Source: Acrocarpospora phusangensis (lineage in GTDB: Bacteria > Actinomycetota > Actinomycetes > Streptosporangiales > Streptosporangiaceae). Taken from it: a DNA stretch of 64,000 nt. The DNA is taken from the NCBI RefSeq assembly GCF_016862995.1, contig NZ_BOOA01000013.1:1-64000 (forward strand), read 5' to 3'. Position 1 is the stretch's first letter. Each line of letters begins with the position of its first letter. The translations under genes were made by a program, and so were the position numbers. The notes under the pieces were generated by a model. It made no database searches and was not told where the DNA came from. It saw only the letters and a program-made list of their open reading frames with translations. This document shows, piece after piece, positions 25,903-33,856 of this stretch.

Positions 25903-26925
25903 ATGGAGAATATTCGCGGCGTCGCGCGAGGTGCGGCCGAGGTCCCGCTGTCGGTGCTCGAACTCGCGACCGTCGGAGAGGGCAGCACCCCGGCCGAGGC
26001 GCTGCGGGGCGCGACCGAGCTGGCCAAGCGGGCCGAGACGTGGGGATACCACCGGCTCTGGGTGGCCGAGCACCACGGCATGCCGGGCGTGGCCAGCTCC
26101 TCCCCCGCCGTGATCATCGCCCATCTGGCGGCCTCCACCCGCACGATCCGGCTCGGCTCCGGCGGCGTCATGCTGCCCAACCACGCGCCGCTTGTGATCG
26201 CCGAGCAGTTCGGCACCCTGCACGCGCTCCACCCAGGGCGCATCGACCTCGGGCTCGGGCGCGCCCCCGGCACCGACGGGGTCACCGCCCAGGCGCTGCG
26301 CCGCAGCGCCAACGTCGACCCGGACGAGTTCCCCCAGGAGGTCGCCGCGCTGACCGCGTTCCTGGACGGCACCGACACCCGGGTGCAGGCCATCCCCCGC
26401 GGCGACGACCGGCCGCCCATCTGGCTGCTCGGCTCCAGCGGCTTCAGCGCGCGGCTGGCCGGGCTGCTGGGCCTGCCGTTCGCGTTCGCGCACCACTTCA
26501 GCGCGGCCAACACCGAGCCCGCGCTGGAGATCTACCGCACGTCCTTCCGCCCGTCCGGGGTGCTCGCCGAGCCGTACGCGATGATCGGGGTCGCCGCGGT
26601 GGCGGCGGAGAGCGAGGAGGAGGCGCTGCGGCAAGCCATGCCGGGCGCGCTGTCGTTCCTGCGCATGCGGCTCGGGCGGCCCGGCCGGTTCCCGACGCCG
26701 GAGGAGGCCGCCGCGTACCCGTACTCGGCGGCGGAGACCGAGTTCGTGTACGGGCGGCTGGCCGACGTCGTCCACGGCGACCCCGGCCAGGTCCGCGCCG
26801 GCCTGGACGAGCTGCGCAAGCGCACCGGCGCGGACGAGCTCATGATCACCACGATGGTGCACGGCACGGAGACCCGGCTGCGCTCCTACGAGCTGATCGC
26901 CCGCGCGTACGAGATGACGCCCTAG
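25903..26925 (+). CDS. LLM class flavin-dependent oxidoreductase
   Basis: 340 residues from the ATG at 25903 (a TTG four codons earlier is possible; no strong ribosome site for either). Luciferase-like TIM barrel: VLELATVGEG, then HRLWVAEHHGMPGVASSSP, IRLGSGGVMLPNHAPLVIAEQ and HPGRIDLGLGRAPGTD, which form the FMN site. This is the MsnO8-like subgroup of FMN monooxygenases. Its stop codon shares the bases CTAG with the stop of the convergent F420 gene. Confidence 0.87.
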   Translation: MENIRGVARGAAEVPLSVLELATVGEGSTPAEALRGATELAKRAETWGYHRLWVAEHHGMPGVASSSPAVIIAHLAASTRTIRLGSGGVMLPNHAPLVIAEQFGTLHALHPGRIDLGLGRAPGTDGVTAQALRRSANVDPDEFPQEVAALTAFLDGTDTRVQAIPRGDDRPPIWLLGSSGFSARLAGLLGLPFAFAHHFSAANTEPALEIYRTSFRPSGVLAEPYAMIGVAAVAAESEEEALRQAMPGALSFLRMRLGRPGRFPTPEEAAAYPYSAAETEFVYGRLADVVHGDPGQVRAGLDELRKRTGADELMITTMVHGTETRLRSYELIARAYEMTP

Positions 26926-27818
26926 TCCGCGGGCCTGAGCTCCGCCAGGGCCTCCTCCGCCAGGCGCATCGACGCGGCGGGGTCGGCGTCGACCGAGCCG
27001 ATCTCGGGGTTGAAGTTGAGGTCGTGGAAGACCTCGGTGACGCCCTGCTCGGCCAGGGCCGCGACGTCCTGCCTGATCTTCTCGTACGACCCGGCGAGCG
27101 GGGCCCCGGAGTCGGCCCCCGGCCGGGTCACCCCCCGGCAGATGAAGCGCAGGGCGCCGGCGTCGCGGCCGGCCTCCGCGGCCGCCTCCTTCACCACGTC
27201 GATCTGCTCGTGGATCCTGGAGAGGTCCATCCGGCTGGAGCTGATCCAGCCGTCGGCCAGGCGGCCCGCGCGGCGCAGCGCGGCGGGGGCGGCGCCGCCC
27301 ATCAGGATCGGCGGGACCGACGGCGGCTTGGGGTCCTGGTGCACGGGCGGCACCGTGTAGAACTCGCCCTCGAACTCGATCGGGTCCTCGGTCCAGAGCT
27401 TGCGCAGGACCCGCACGTACTCCTCGCCGCGCTTGCCGCGGCGCTCCAGGGGCACGCCCGAGGCGGCGAACTCCTCCTCCACCCAGCCGAGCCCCAGGCC
27501 CACGTCCAGGCGCCCGCCGGAGACGGTCTGCAGGGTGGCGAGCTGCTTGGCCAGGAGGGCCGGGGAGGCGAAGGGCATGTTGAGCACGGCCACGCCGAGC
27601 CGGATCCGGGTGGTCACGCCGGCCAGATACGCCATTGTCACCGTCGGGTCGTGGACGCTGCGGTAGCCGGGACCCATCGGGTGCCCCACCGGGTAGAGCA
27701 GGCGCTGGAACGTCCAGACCTCGTGGTAGCCCAGCTCCTCGGCCCGGGTGGCGACCCGGAGCATGTTGCCGGGCGTCGCCCACGAGCCGGACACCGGAAC
27801 CCCGAAACCAATCTTCAT
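26922..27818 (-). CDS. F420-dependent LLM class oxidoreductase
   Basis: 298 residues from the ATG at 27818 (MKIGFGVPVSGSW). TIM-barrel LLM family of the TIGR03619 type: HEVWTFQRLLYPVG, DPTVTMAYLAGVTTRIRLGVAVLNMP, LDVGLGLGWVEEEF and PPILMGGAAPAALRRAGRLADGW, typical of coenzyme F420 users of actinomycetes. The reduced or oxidised substrate is unknown. It is tail-to-tail with another LLM gene, an unusual pairing of an FMN-type and an F420-type member. Confidence 0.87.
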   Translation of the reverse strand: MKIGFGVPVSGSWATPGNMLRVATRAEELGYHEVWTFQRLLYPVGHPMGPGYRSVHDPTVTMAYLAGVTTRIRLGVAVLNMPFASPALLAKQLATLQTVSGGRLDVGLGLGWVEEEFAASGVPLERRGKRGEEYVRVLRKLWTEDPIEFEGEFYTVPPVHQDPKPPSVPPILMGGAAPAALRRAGRLADGWISSSRMDLSRIHEQIDVVKEAAAEAGRDAGALRFICRGVTRPGADSGAPLAGSYEKIRQDVAALAEQGVTEVFHDLNFNPEIGSVDADPAASMRLAEEALAELRPAD

Positions 27819-27872
27819 ACGGCCACAGTAGAGCCCGCGCGGGCCCGATCCGCCGCCGGGTAGATTGTCCCG

Positions 27873-28694
27873 GTGCCCCCCGAGCTGCTCCCCCGTCTGG
27901 TCCGGCTGTCCGGCCGCGAAGGCCCCGTGACGGTCCTCAAGGACACCCGGGTCCTGGTCGTCCGGGTGGGCGACGTGGTGCTGAAGGCGCACCCGGCGGA
28001 CACCGACGAGGCCGAGCTGAAGGCCCGCCTGGAGGTACGGCTGCCGGGCCTGCTGCTGGCCCCGCTGGGGACCGACCGGATCGACGACCGGATCGTCAGC
28101 ATCTGGCCCGCCGGGGAGCCGGTCACGCCCGACGACCTGGAGAAACCCCCGTGGGAGGAGGGCGGCCGGCTGCTGGCGCGGCTGCACGCCCAGCCCGTCC
28201 CCGCCGGGCTGCCGCCGATGGGCGGTCCCGCCCGGGTGGCCAGGGCCGTCGCCCGGCTCGAACCGGACGACCTGCCCCGCAGGGCGTACGAGACGCTGGA
28301 CCTGCGGCAGCGCGGGCACGGGCTCACGCATGGCGACTGGCATCTGGGGCAGCTGCTCCGCCTGGACGGCGCGTGGCTGCTCATCGACCCCGACGACCTC
28401 GGGTACGGCGACCCGGTCTGGGACCTCGCCCGCCCGGCGGCCTGGTACGCCTCGGGCCTGGTCTCGCCGCGGGAGTGGGACCGCTTCCTGGGCGCCTACC
28501 TGGAGGCCGGGGGGACGGCCGTCTCCGCCGGGGATCCGTGGCGGGAACTCGACGGGCCGGCCCGCGCGTTGACGGTCCAGTTGGCCGCCACGGCGTTGAC
28601 CACCGCGCGCCGCGACGACACCGCCCTTGACGAGGCGGCTGGGGCTCTGATCTCCTCCTGCGAGAGGATCCTGGCCACACCGCCACCGTCGTAG
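27873..28694 (+). CDS. APH-like phosphotransferase
   Basis: 273 residues, GTG start. Aminoglycoside-phosphotransferase/choline-kinase fold: the N lobe has VVLKAHPADTDEAELKAR (ATP-site Lys and Glu), the catalytic loop LTHGDWHLGQLL (~150-161), and the metal-binding IDPDDLGYGDPVWDLARP (~170-187). The acceptor could be an antibiotic, a sugar or another hydroxyl compound; nothing nearby decides it. Start lies 54 bp from the divergent F420 gene. Confidence 0.8.
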   Translation: MPPELLPRLVRLSGREGPVTVLKDTRVLVVRVGDVVLKAHPADTDEAELKARLEVRLPGLLLAPLGTDRIDDRIVSIWPAGEPVTPDDLEKPPWEEGGRLLARLHAQPVPAGLPPMGGPARVARAVARLEPDDLPRRAYETLDLRQRGHGLTHGDWHLGQLLRLDGAWLLIDPDDLGYGDPVWDLARPAAWYASGLVSPREWDRFLGAYLEAGGTAVSAGDPWRELDGPARALTVQLAATALTTARRDDTALDEAAGALISSCERILATPPPS

Positions 28695-28730
28695 GGTGAC
28701 TGGTTAACACCTCTTAAGGAGATGACGCTC

Positions 28731-28997
28731 ATGCAGTGCCCCAAGTGCCGCGGCAACATGCGGACTTTCGACCGTAACGGCGTCCACATCGAGCAGTGCG
28801 ACGGTTGTCGTGGAATCTTCCTCGACTACGGCGAGCTTGAGACTCTCTCCCGCATGGAGAACCAGTGGGCGCAGCAGACCTACGCGGCTCCCCCGCCCCC
28901 CGCCCCCGGCCCGGCCTGGGGCGGCGGCCACCACGGCGGCCACGGCTACCACCACGGCCACCGCAAGAGCTGGGTGAACGCGCTCTTCTCGAGCTGA
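28731..28997 (+). CDS. TFIIB-type zinc-ribbon protein
   Basis: 88 residues. The ATG at 28731 is chosen because AAGGAG ends 9 nt before it; the ATG at 28722 touches the AAGGAG. MQCPKCRGNM and QCDGCRGIFLDYGELE give two CxxC knuckles of a zf-TFIIB zinc ribbon (residues 3-40). The tail is Pro-rich and then Gly/His-rich (HHGGHGYHHGHRKSW), able to bind metal. The family is widespread and uncharacterised. A strong terminator follows. Confidence 0.8.
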   Translation: MQCPKCRGNMRTFDRNGVHIEQCDGCRGIFLDYGELETLSRMENQWAQQTYAAPPPPAPGPAWGGGHHGGHGYHHGHRKSWVNALFSS

Positions 28998-29006
28998 GCC
29001 CCACCG

Positions 29007-29033
29007 GCCGCGGCCCCTCCCCGGGGCCGCGGC
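29007..29033 (+). terminator. Intrinsic terminator after the zinc-ribbon gene
   Basis: Perfect 11-bp stem GCCGCGGCCCC (29007-29017) / GGGGCCGCGGC (29023-29033), 5-nt loop, followed by TTT. It separates the zinc-ribbon gene from the convergent lipoprotein gene and may serve both. Confidence 0.8.
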
Positions 29034-29049
29034 TTTCGCGTTCCCGGGC

Positions 29050-29988
29050 TCAGATCGGGAAGTCCTCCGGGTCCACCCGGCTGGACGGCGCGTTGCCGCC
29101 GGTGACCTTGTTGAGGGTGAGCGTCCAGTCGCTCCAGCGGATCGTGCTGCCGCTAAAGGTGGTCTTGAACCGCACCGGGTCGTCGAAGCGCTCGTAGCCG
29201 CAGGTCCGGTTGAAGCGCCGCTTCTTGCTGTCGTAGTCGACCCCGGTCGCGAAGAACACCCGGTAGTTGCCGTCCTTGATGTTCGCCACGGTGGCCCGGC
29301 TCTTCTTGCGCACGTAGACCGAGACGGCCTTGCGCTTGCCGAGCATCATGGTGAGCACCGCGTCCTGCGCGCCGCCGTTCTTCACGATCAGCTTGCTCCG
29401 CCCGCCCCGTACGGCCGAGCGCAGCACCTTCCCGTTGGACTGCCGCCGGTTCTGCTCCTTGGGCGGCTTCACGGTGAGCTTGCCGCCCGGGTAGTCGCCG
29501 AGCGAGGCCAGGTCGACGCCGGCCTCCTTGAGCGCGGCGAAGTCGTCGGACTTGCCGAGCTTGGCCAGCACCGCGGTCGCCGTGCAGAGCGAGCTGTCCT
29601 GCACCGCGGTCCGCAGGTCGCCGAGGGCGGTCTCGACGCCGCTCAGCGCGGCCAGGTAGTCGGAGTGCTCGGTGGTGATGTCGGCGGGCGGCTGGACGGG
29701 CCGCAGCTGGGTCAGGGCCGCGCCGACCGCCGTCTCGGCCTTGGTCAGCCGCTGGCTCAGCGTCTTGGGGGTGTTGGCCTTGGCCAGGTCCTTGAGCGCG
29801 GTGTCGACCGGGCCGCCCGCCGCGTCCAGCGCGGTGCGGTACGCGGCGGGGCTGAGGCCGGACGGCTGCGGCGACCCGGCGGCGCCCTGGGACGAGCCGC
29901 CGGAGCCGGGCGGCGGCTCCGGGGCGGCGGTGCACGCGGCTAAGGTGACCGCCGCCGCGGCGACGGCGAGGAACCGGGGAGTGATCAC
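29050..29988 (-). CDS. Lipoprotein of unknown function
   Basis: 312 residues, GTG start overlapping the ABC-F stop (GTGA). Lipobox VTLAAC gives a lipidated Cys near residue 19, followed by a Gly/Ser/Pro linker. A helical domain (~45-155, repeated Ala/Leu, ALTQLRPVQPPADITTEHSDYLAAL) is followed by a beta-rich domain (~185-300) with many Lys/Arg (VYVRKKSRATVANIKDGNYRVFFATGVDYD). The latter resembles domains seen in actinomycete exported proteins, but I cannot name a function. Its coupling to an ABC-F gene is notable. Confidence 0.75.
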   Translation of the reverse strand: MITPRFLAVAAAAVTLAACTAAPEPPPGSGGSSQGAAGSPQPSGLSPAAYRTALDAAGGPVDTALKDLAKANTPKTLSQRLTKAETAVGAALTQLRPVQPPADITTEHSDYLAALSGVETALGDLRTAVQDSSLCTATAVLAKLGKSDDFAALKEAGVDLASLGDYPGGKLTVKPPKEQNRRQSNGKVLRSAVRGGRSKLIVKNGGAQDAVLTMMLGKRKAVSVYVRKKSRATVANIKDGNYRVFFATGVDYDSKKRRFNRTCGYERFDDPVRFKTTFSGSTIRWSDWTLTLNKVTGGNAPSSRVDPEDFPI

Positions 29989-31604
29989 CTGTCCAACTGT
30001 TTACCGACAAGTCCGGAAGTGTCAATTCGGCGAGTCGGGCCGATGGACTCCAGGAACGGAAGATCGTGGCTGGCCACGATCAGCGCGCCCCGGTAGGCGG
30101 ACAGCGCCTGGGCGAGCTGCCGGACGCTGACCAGGTCGAGGTTGTTGGTGGGCTCGTCCAGGAGCAGCAGCTGGGGCTCGGCCAGCAGCAGCGCGGCCAG
30201 CACCGCGCGGAACCGCTCGCCGCCGGACAGGGTGCCCGCGAGCTGGTCCACGCGGGCTCCCCGGAACAGGAAGCGCGCCAGGCCCGCGCGGGCGGCGTGC
30301 GCCGAGGTCTCCGGCGCCGCCGCGCGGACGTTGCCGAGCACGCTCAGCCCGTCGTCGAGGATGTCCAGGCGCTGCGGGAGGTAGCGCGTCGGCACGAAGA
30401 CGCCGTCGGGTGATCCCGGGGCGCGCACGTGCGTGGCGATCCGCTCCAGCAGGGTGGTCTTGCCCGAGCCGTTGGGACCGACCAGGGCGATCCGTTCGGG
30501 TCCGCGGACGACGAGCCGGGTCAGCTCCTTTCCGGGGAACACACTGGCGACGGATATTTCGGAGATGTCGTGGTCGGTGACGCTCAGTCCGTCCAACGGG
30601 AGGGACAGGACCGTGCGGCCGGACGGGACGGCGGTCGCCGGGAGGACGACGCGGATCCCGGCGTCGTCGCGGACCGCCTCCTCGGCCTCGGCGAGGCGCT
30701 CGCGGGCCTGCTCGACCTTCTCCTCGTGCAGATTGCGGTGTTTGCCCGCCGACACCTGGGCCTGCCGCTTCCGGGCGCCCATGATGATCTTCGGTTCTCT
30801 CTTCTGCTCCTCCATCTTCCTGCCGTACCTGAGCCTGCGGTCGAGCTTGACGCGGGCGTCGGCCAGGTCCCGCCGCTGCCGCCGCAGCTCCCCCTCGGCC
30901 GTGCGCACGCCGCGCTCGGCGGCCTGCTGCTCCACGGCCAGGATCTCCTCGTACGCGGTGTAGTCGCCGCCGAACACCCGGCCGGACGGCAGCTCGGCGA
31001 TCTGGTCGACCAGGCCGAGCAGAGTACGGTCGTGGCTGACCACCACGAGGGTGCGCCGCCAGGCCAGGACCGCGTCGTAGAGCCGCCGCCGCGCGTCCAG
31101 GTCGAGGTTGTTGGTGGGCTCGTCCAGCAGCAGCACGTCGGGCTCGCGCAGGAACTGCGCCGCCAGGCCGGTCAGCACGGTCTCCCCGCCCGACAGCCCG
31201 GCCACCGTACGGTCGAGCTCCACGTCGCGCAGCCCGAGCCGGTCCAGCTCGCCGCGGGCCCGCTCCTCGACGTCCCAGACGACGTCCGCGTAGTCGGCCT
31301 CGGTCGCCTCCCCCCGCTCGATCGCGTGCAGCGCGCGCCGCGCCGCCGTGATGCCGAGCAGGTCGGACACCGTCCTGGCCACCCCGAGGGGCAGGTTCTG
31401 CGGCAGGTACCCGACGACGCCGGTCGCGCGTACGCTGCCCTGAGCCGGTGTCAGTTCTCCGGCCATCAGCCGCAGCAGCGTGGACTTCCCGGACCCGTTC
31501 ACCCCCACCAGGCCGGTACGCCCCGGCCCGAACGCGAGCTCCAGCCCGTCGAACACCGGCGTGCCGTCGGCCCACGCGAAAGAAAGATCATGAATTGTCA
31601 ACAT
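29985..31604 (-). CDS. ABC-F ribosome-protection/translation factor
   Basis: 539 residues, no membrane segments. Two nucleotide-binding domains: Walker A GVNGSGKST (~35) and GPNGSGKTT (~378), signatures LSGGE in both, Walker B LLLDEPTNNLD twice, and switch His in VSHDR and ASHDL. The Lys/Arg-rich linker (~240-310, KMEEQKREPKIIMGARKRQAQ) is the P-site tRNA interaction motif region. ABC-F proteins of this type free ribosomes from antibiotics or tune translation. ATG has AGGGA 6 nt upstream, inside a folded leader. Promoter and leader suggest induction by ribosome stress. Confidence 0.88.
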   Translation of the reverse strand: MLTIHDLSFAWADGTPVFDGLELAFGPGRTGLVGVNGSGKSTLLRLMAGELTPAQGSVRATGVVGYLPQNLPLGVARTVSDLLGITAARRALHAIERGEATEADYADVVWDVEERARGELDRLGLRDVELDRTVAGLSGGETVLTGLAAQFLREPDVLLLDEPTNNLDLDARRRLYDAVLAWRRTLVVVSHDRTLLGLVDQIAELPSGRVFGGDYTAYEEILAVEQQAAERGVRTAEGELRRQRRDLADARVKLDRRLRYGRKMEEQKREPKIIMGARKRQAQVSAGKHRNLHEEKVEQARERLAEAEEAVRDDAGIRVVLPATAVPSGRTVLSLPLDGLSVTDHDISEISVASVFPGKELTRLVVRGPERIALVGPNGSGKTTLLERIATHVRAPGSPDGVFVPTRYLPQRLDILDDGLSVLGNVRAAAPETSAHAARAGLARFLFRGARVDQLAGTLSGGERFRAVLAALLLAEPQLLLLDEPTNNLDLVSVRQLAQALSAYRGALIVASHDLPFLESIGPTRRIDTSGLVGKQLDR

Positions 31605-31654
31605 AAACGTCCCTGCTGAGGTCGTGTTTCATCGGACACGCGAGGACGCCGCAT
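31598..31654 (-). CDS. 18-codon upstream ORF in the ABC-F leader
   Basis: ATG at 31654 reads MRRPRVSDETRPQQGRLC and stops 4 nt inside the ABC-F gene. A second frame, ATG at 31632 (MKHDLSRDVYVDNS), also runs over the start codon and ends at 31588. Neither has a strong ribosome site, so translation is uncertain; both sit inside the folded leader, the arrangement expected of a drug-sensing attenuator. Confidence 0.35.
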   Translation of the reverse strand: MRRPRVSDETRPQQGRLC

Positions 31655-31714
31655 TACAGAAGCGGCGCCGACCTCAGAACTCCAAGGGACACTCCCAGGA
31701 CCGGGGATGGGACG
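31605..31714 (-). promoter_or_regulatory. Structured leader RNA of the ABC-F gene
   Basis: Minus-strand RNA: CUGAGGUCG (31669-31677 region) pairs perfectly with CGACCUCAG (31616-31624), closing a junction with two inner hairpins, CGCCGC/GCGGCG (loop of 9) and GUGU/ACAC. Outside this, CCCU (31685-31688) can pair with AGGG (31611-31614), which is the ABC-F ribosome site. In this fold the ribosome site is hidden. Confidence 0.5.
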
Positions 31715-31720
31715 CGACCC

Positions 31721-31759
31721 ACGTTACGCGCCCCCTTCCACCCGGATCAAAGCAATTAA
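31721..31759 (-). promoter_or_regulatory. WhiB7-like promoter of the ABC-F gene
   Basis: On the minus strand: A+T element TTAATT (31754-31759), 3-bp gap, -35 TTGATC (31745-31750), 18-bp spacer, -10 TAACGT (31721-31726). An A+T motif 3 bp upstream of the -35 is the known requirement of WhiB7, which controls ABC-F and other ribosome-drug resistance genes in actinobacteria. Confidence 0.5.
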
Positions 31760-31793
31760 CGCCCCCGCCGGAGTGGCCCGATCGCCGCATGGG

Positions 31794-31832
31794 TAAGGTA
31801 AAGCTCGCCTAAATTAGGCAAGGCTCACCTGT
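31794..31832 (+). promoter_or_regulatory. Two adjacent DtxR/IdeR iron boxes before efeU
   Basis: TAAGGTAAAGCTCGCCTAA (31794-31812) and TTAGGCAAGGCTCACCTGT (31814-31832) each match 14 of 19 positions of the iron-box consensus TTAGGTTAGGCTAACCTAA. They lie one base apart and end 12 bp before the efeU start. Iron-loaded repressor would shut the operon. Confidence 0.8.
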
Positions 31833-31844
31833 GGAAGTGATCGC

Positions 31845-32669
31845 GTGTTCGCCAGCTACCTCATCGGCCTGCGGGAAGGGCTGGAGGCGACCCTGGTCGT
31901 CTCGATTCTCGTGGCCTTCCTCGTGAAGAGCGACAGGCGGGACAAGCTCCCCCTGGTCTGGACGGGCGTCGCGGCCGCGGTGGCGCTGTCGGTCGGGTTC
32001 GGCGCGCTGCTCTCCTTCACCGCCGCCCACCTGGCCTTCGAGCAGCAGGAGCTGTTCGAGGCGGTCGCCTCGATCGCGGCCACCGTCTTCGTCACCTGGA
32101 TGATCTTCTGGATGCGCGGCGCGGCCCGCCGGATCAGCGCGGACCTGCGCGCCAAGCTGGGCGAGGCGCTCGAGGTCGGGTCGGTCGCGGTGGCCGTGAT
32201 GGCCTTCCTGGCGGTGGTCCGCGAGGGCCTGGAGACCTCCCTGCTGTTCTTCGCCTCCGCGCAGGGCGCGGCGGCCACGGCCACCCCGCTCATCGGCATC
32301 ACCCTCGGCCTGCTCACCTCCATCGTCATCGGCTGGGGCCTGTACGCCAGCGCCATCCGCGTCAACCTCACCAAGTTCTTCACCTGGACCGGCATCCTCC
32401 TCATCCTGGTCGCCGGCGGCATCCTCAAGTACGGCGTGCACGACCTCCAGGAAGCCGGCATCCTCCCGGGCCTCAACACCCTCGCCTTCGACATCAGCGC
32501 GGTGCTCGACCCGAGCGCCTGGTACTCGGCCCTGCTGAGCGGCATGTTCAACATCACCGCCGCGCCGAGCGTGCTGGAGACGATCGCCTGGACGGCGTAC
32601 GTGCTGCCGGTCATGTTCCTCTTCCTCCGCCCGGCCGCCCCGGCCAAGGTCGCCGCGCCCGCCTCGTAA
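31845..32669 (+). CDS. efeU: Iron permease EfeU (FTR1 family)
   Basis: 274 residues, GTG start, seven hydrophobic segments. Two REGLE motifs that bind iron are present: LREGLEATLVV (helix 1, ~8-18) and VREGLETSLLFF (helix 4, ~125-136). It moves iron across the membrane with EfeO and EfeB. First gene of efeUOB, directly behind two iron boxes; 19 bp to efeO. Confidence 0.93.
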   Translation: MFASYLIGLREGLEATLVVSILVAFLVKSDRRDKLPLVWTGVAAAVALSVGFGALLSFTAAHLAFEQQELFEAVASIAATVFVTWMIFWMRGAARRISADLRAKLGEALEVGSVAVAVMAFLAVVREGLETSLLFFASAQGAAATATPLIGITLGLLTSIVIGWGLYASAIRVNLTKFFTWTGILLILVAGGILKYGVHDLQEAGILPGLNTLAFDISAVLDPSAWYSALLSGMFNITAAPSVLETIAWTAYVLPVMFLFLRPAAPAKVAAPAS

Positions 32670-32688
32670 AACCGACTGGAGTCATCCC

Positions 32689-33825
32689 ATGCGCAAGACC
32701 CTTCTCCTCGGCGCTCTCGCCCTGGCCACCCTCACCGCCTGCGGCGGCACCGAGAGCGCGGCCCCCGCGGCGGGCGGCTCCGCCCCCGCCGGGAACGGGA
32801 AGGTGGCGGTGGCCGCCAGCGACACCGCCTGCCAGGTGGGCACGGCCGAGGTCGCGGCCGGCACCTCGACGTTCTCCATCACCAACGGCGGCAGCAAGGT
32901 CACCGAGTTCTACGTGTACGCCCCCGGCGACCGGGTCATGGGCGAGGTGGAGAACATCGTGCCCGGCCTGACCCGGGACCTGGTGATCGAGCTGCCGGCC
33001 GGGACGTACGAGACGGCCTGCAAGCCCGGCATGATCGGCAAGGGCATCCGGGGGCCGCTCAAGGTGACCGGCGAGCACAAGCCGCTCACCGACGACGCCC
33101 AGCTGGCCGAGGCCACCGCCAGCTACGGGCGTTACGTCAAGAGCCAGACGGACGCGCTGCTGGTCAAGACGCAGGAGTTCGTGGACGCGGTCAAGGCGGG
33201 CGACCAGGAGAAGGCGAAGGCGCTCTTCCCGGTGGCGCGCACGTACTGGGAGCGGATCGAGCCGGTGGCCGAGATCTTCGGCGACCTGGACCCCAAGATC
33301 GACGGCCGTGAGGAGGTCATCGAGGAGGGCATGGAGTTCACCGGCTACCACCGCCTGGAGCGGGACCTGTGGAAGACCGGGGACATCAGCGGCTCCGGGC
33401 CGATCGCCGACCAGCTGATGAGCGACGTGAAGCTGATCGTGGAGAAGGCCAACGCGGAGAAGCTGTCCCCGCTCCAGCTGGGCAACGGCGCGAAGGAACT
33501 GCTGGACGAGGTGGCCACCGGCAAGATCACCGGTGAGGAGGACCGCTACTCCCACACCGACCTGTGGGACTTCGCGGCCAACCTGGAAGGTTCGCAGGCC
33601 GCCGTGCAGTCGCTCCGCCCGGTCCTGGAGGCGCGGGACGCCGCGCTGGTGCAGACTCTGGACGAGAAGTTCGCCGCCGCCGAGGCGGCCCTGGAGGTGC
33701 ACCGCAAGGGCGACGGCTGGAAGCTGCACACCGAGCTGTCCAAGGACGAGCTGAAGGTGCTCTCGGACGCGATCAACGCCCTGGCCGAGCCGGTCAGCAG
33801 GATCGCCGCCGTGGTGGCGCAGTAG
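32689..33825 (+). CDS. efeO: Iron-uptake lipoprotein EfeO
   Basis: 378 residues. Signal peptide with lipobox TLTAC (Cys near residue 18). Cupredoxin-like domain (~40-130, with Cys-containing DTACQVGTAEV and ACKPGMIGKGIRGPLKV) and an imelysin/M75 domain (~140-378) with the metal motif HRLE in GMEFTGYHRLERDLW. EfeO binds periplasmic/extracellular iron and hands it to EfeU. ATG preceded by an ACTGGAG ribosome site. Confidence 0.93.
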   Translation: MRKTLLLGALALATLTACGGTESAAPAAGGSAPAGNGKVAVAASDTACQVGTAEVAAGTSTFSITNGGSKVTEFYVYAPGDRVMGEVENIVPGLTRDLVIELPAGTYETACKPGMIGKGIRGPLKVTGEHKPLTDDAQLAEATASYGRYVKSQTDALLVKTQEFVDAVKAGDQEKAKALFPVARTYWERIEPVAEIFGDLDPKIDGREEVIEEGMEFTGYHRLERDLWKTGDISGSGPIADQLMSDVKLIVEKANAEKLSPLQLGNGAKELLDEVATGKITGEEDRYSHTDLWDFAANLEGSQAAVQSLRPVLEARDAALVQTLDEKFAAAEAALEVHRKGDGWKLHTELSKDELKVLSDAINALAEPVSRIAAVVAQ

Positions 33826-33856
33826 CCGCCGGGCTCACGACTGAGAAGGAGCGGAT

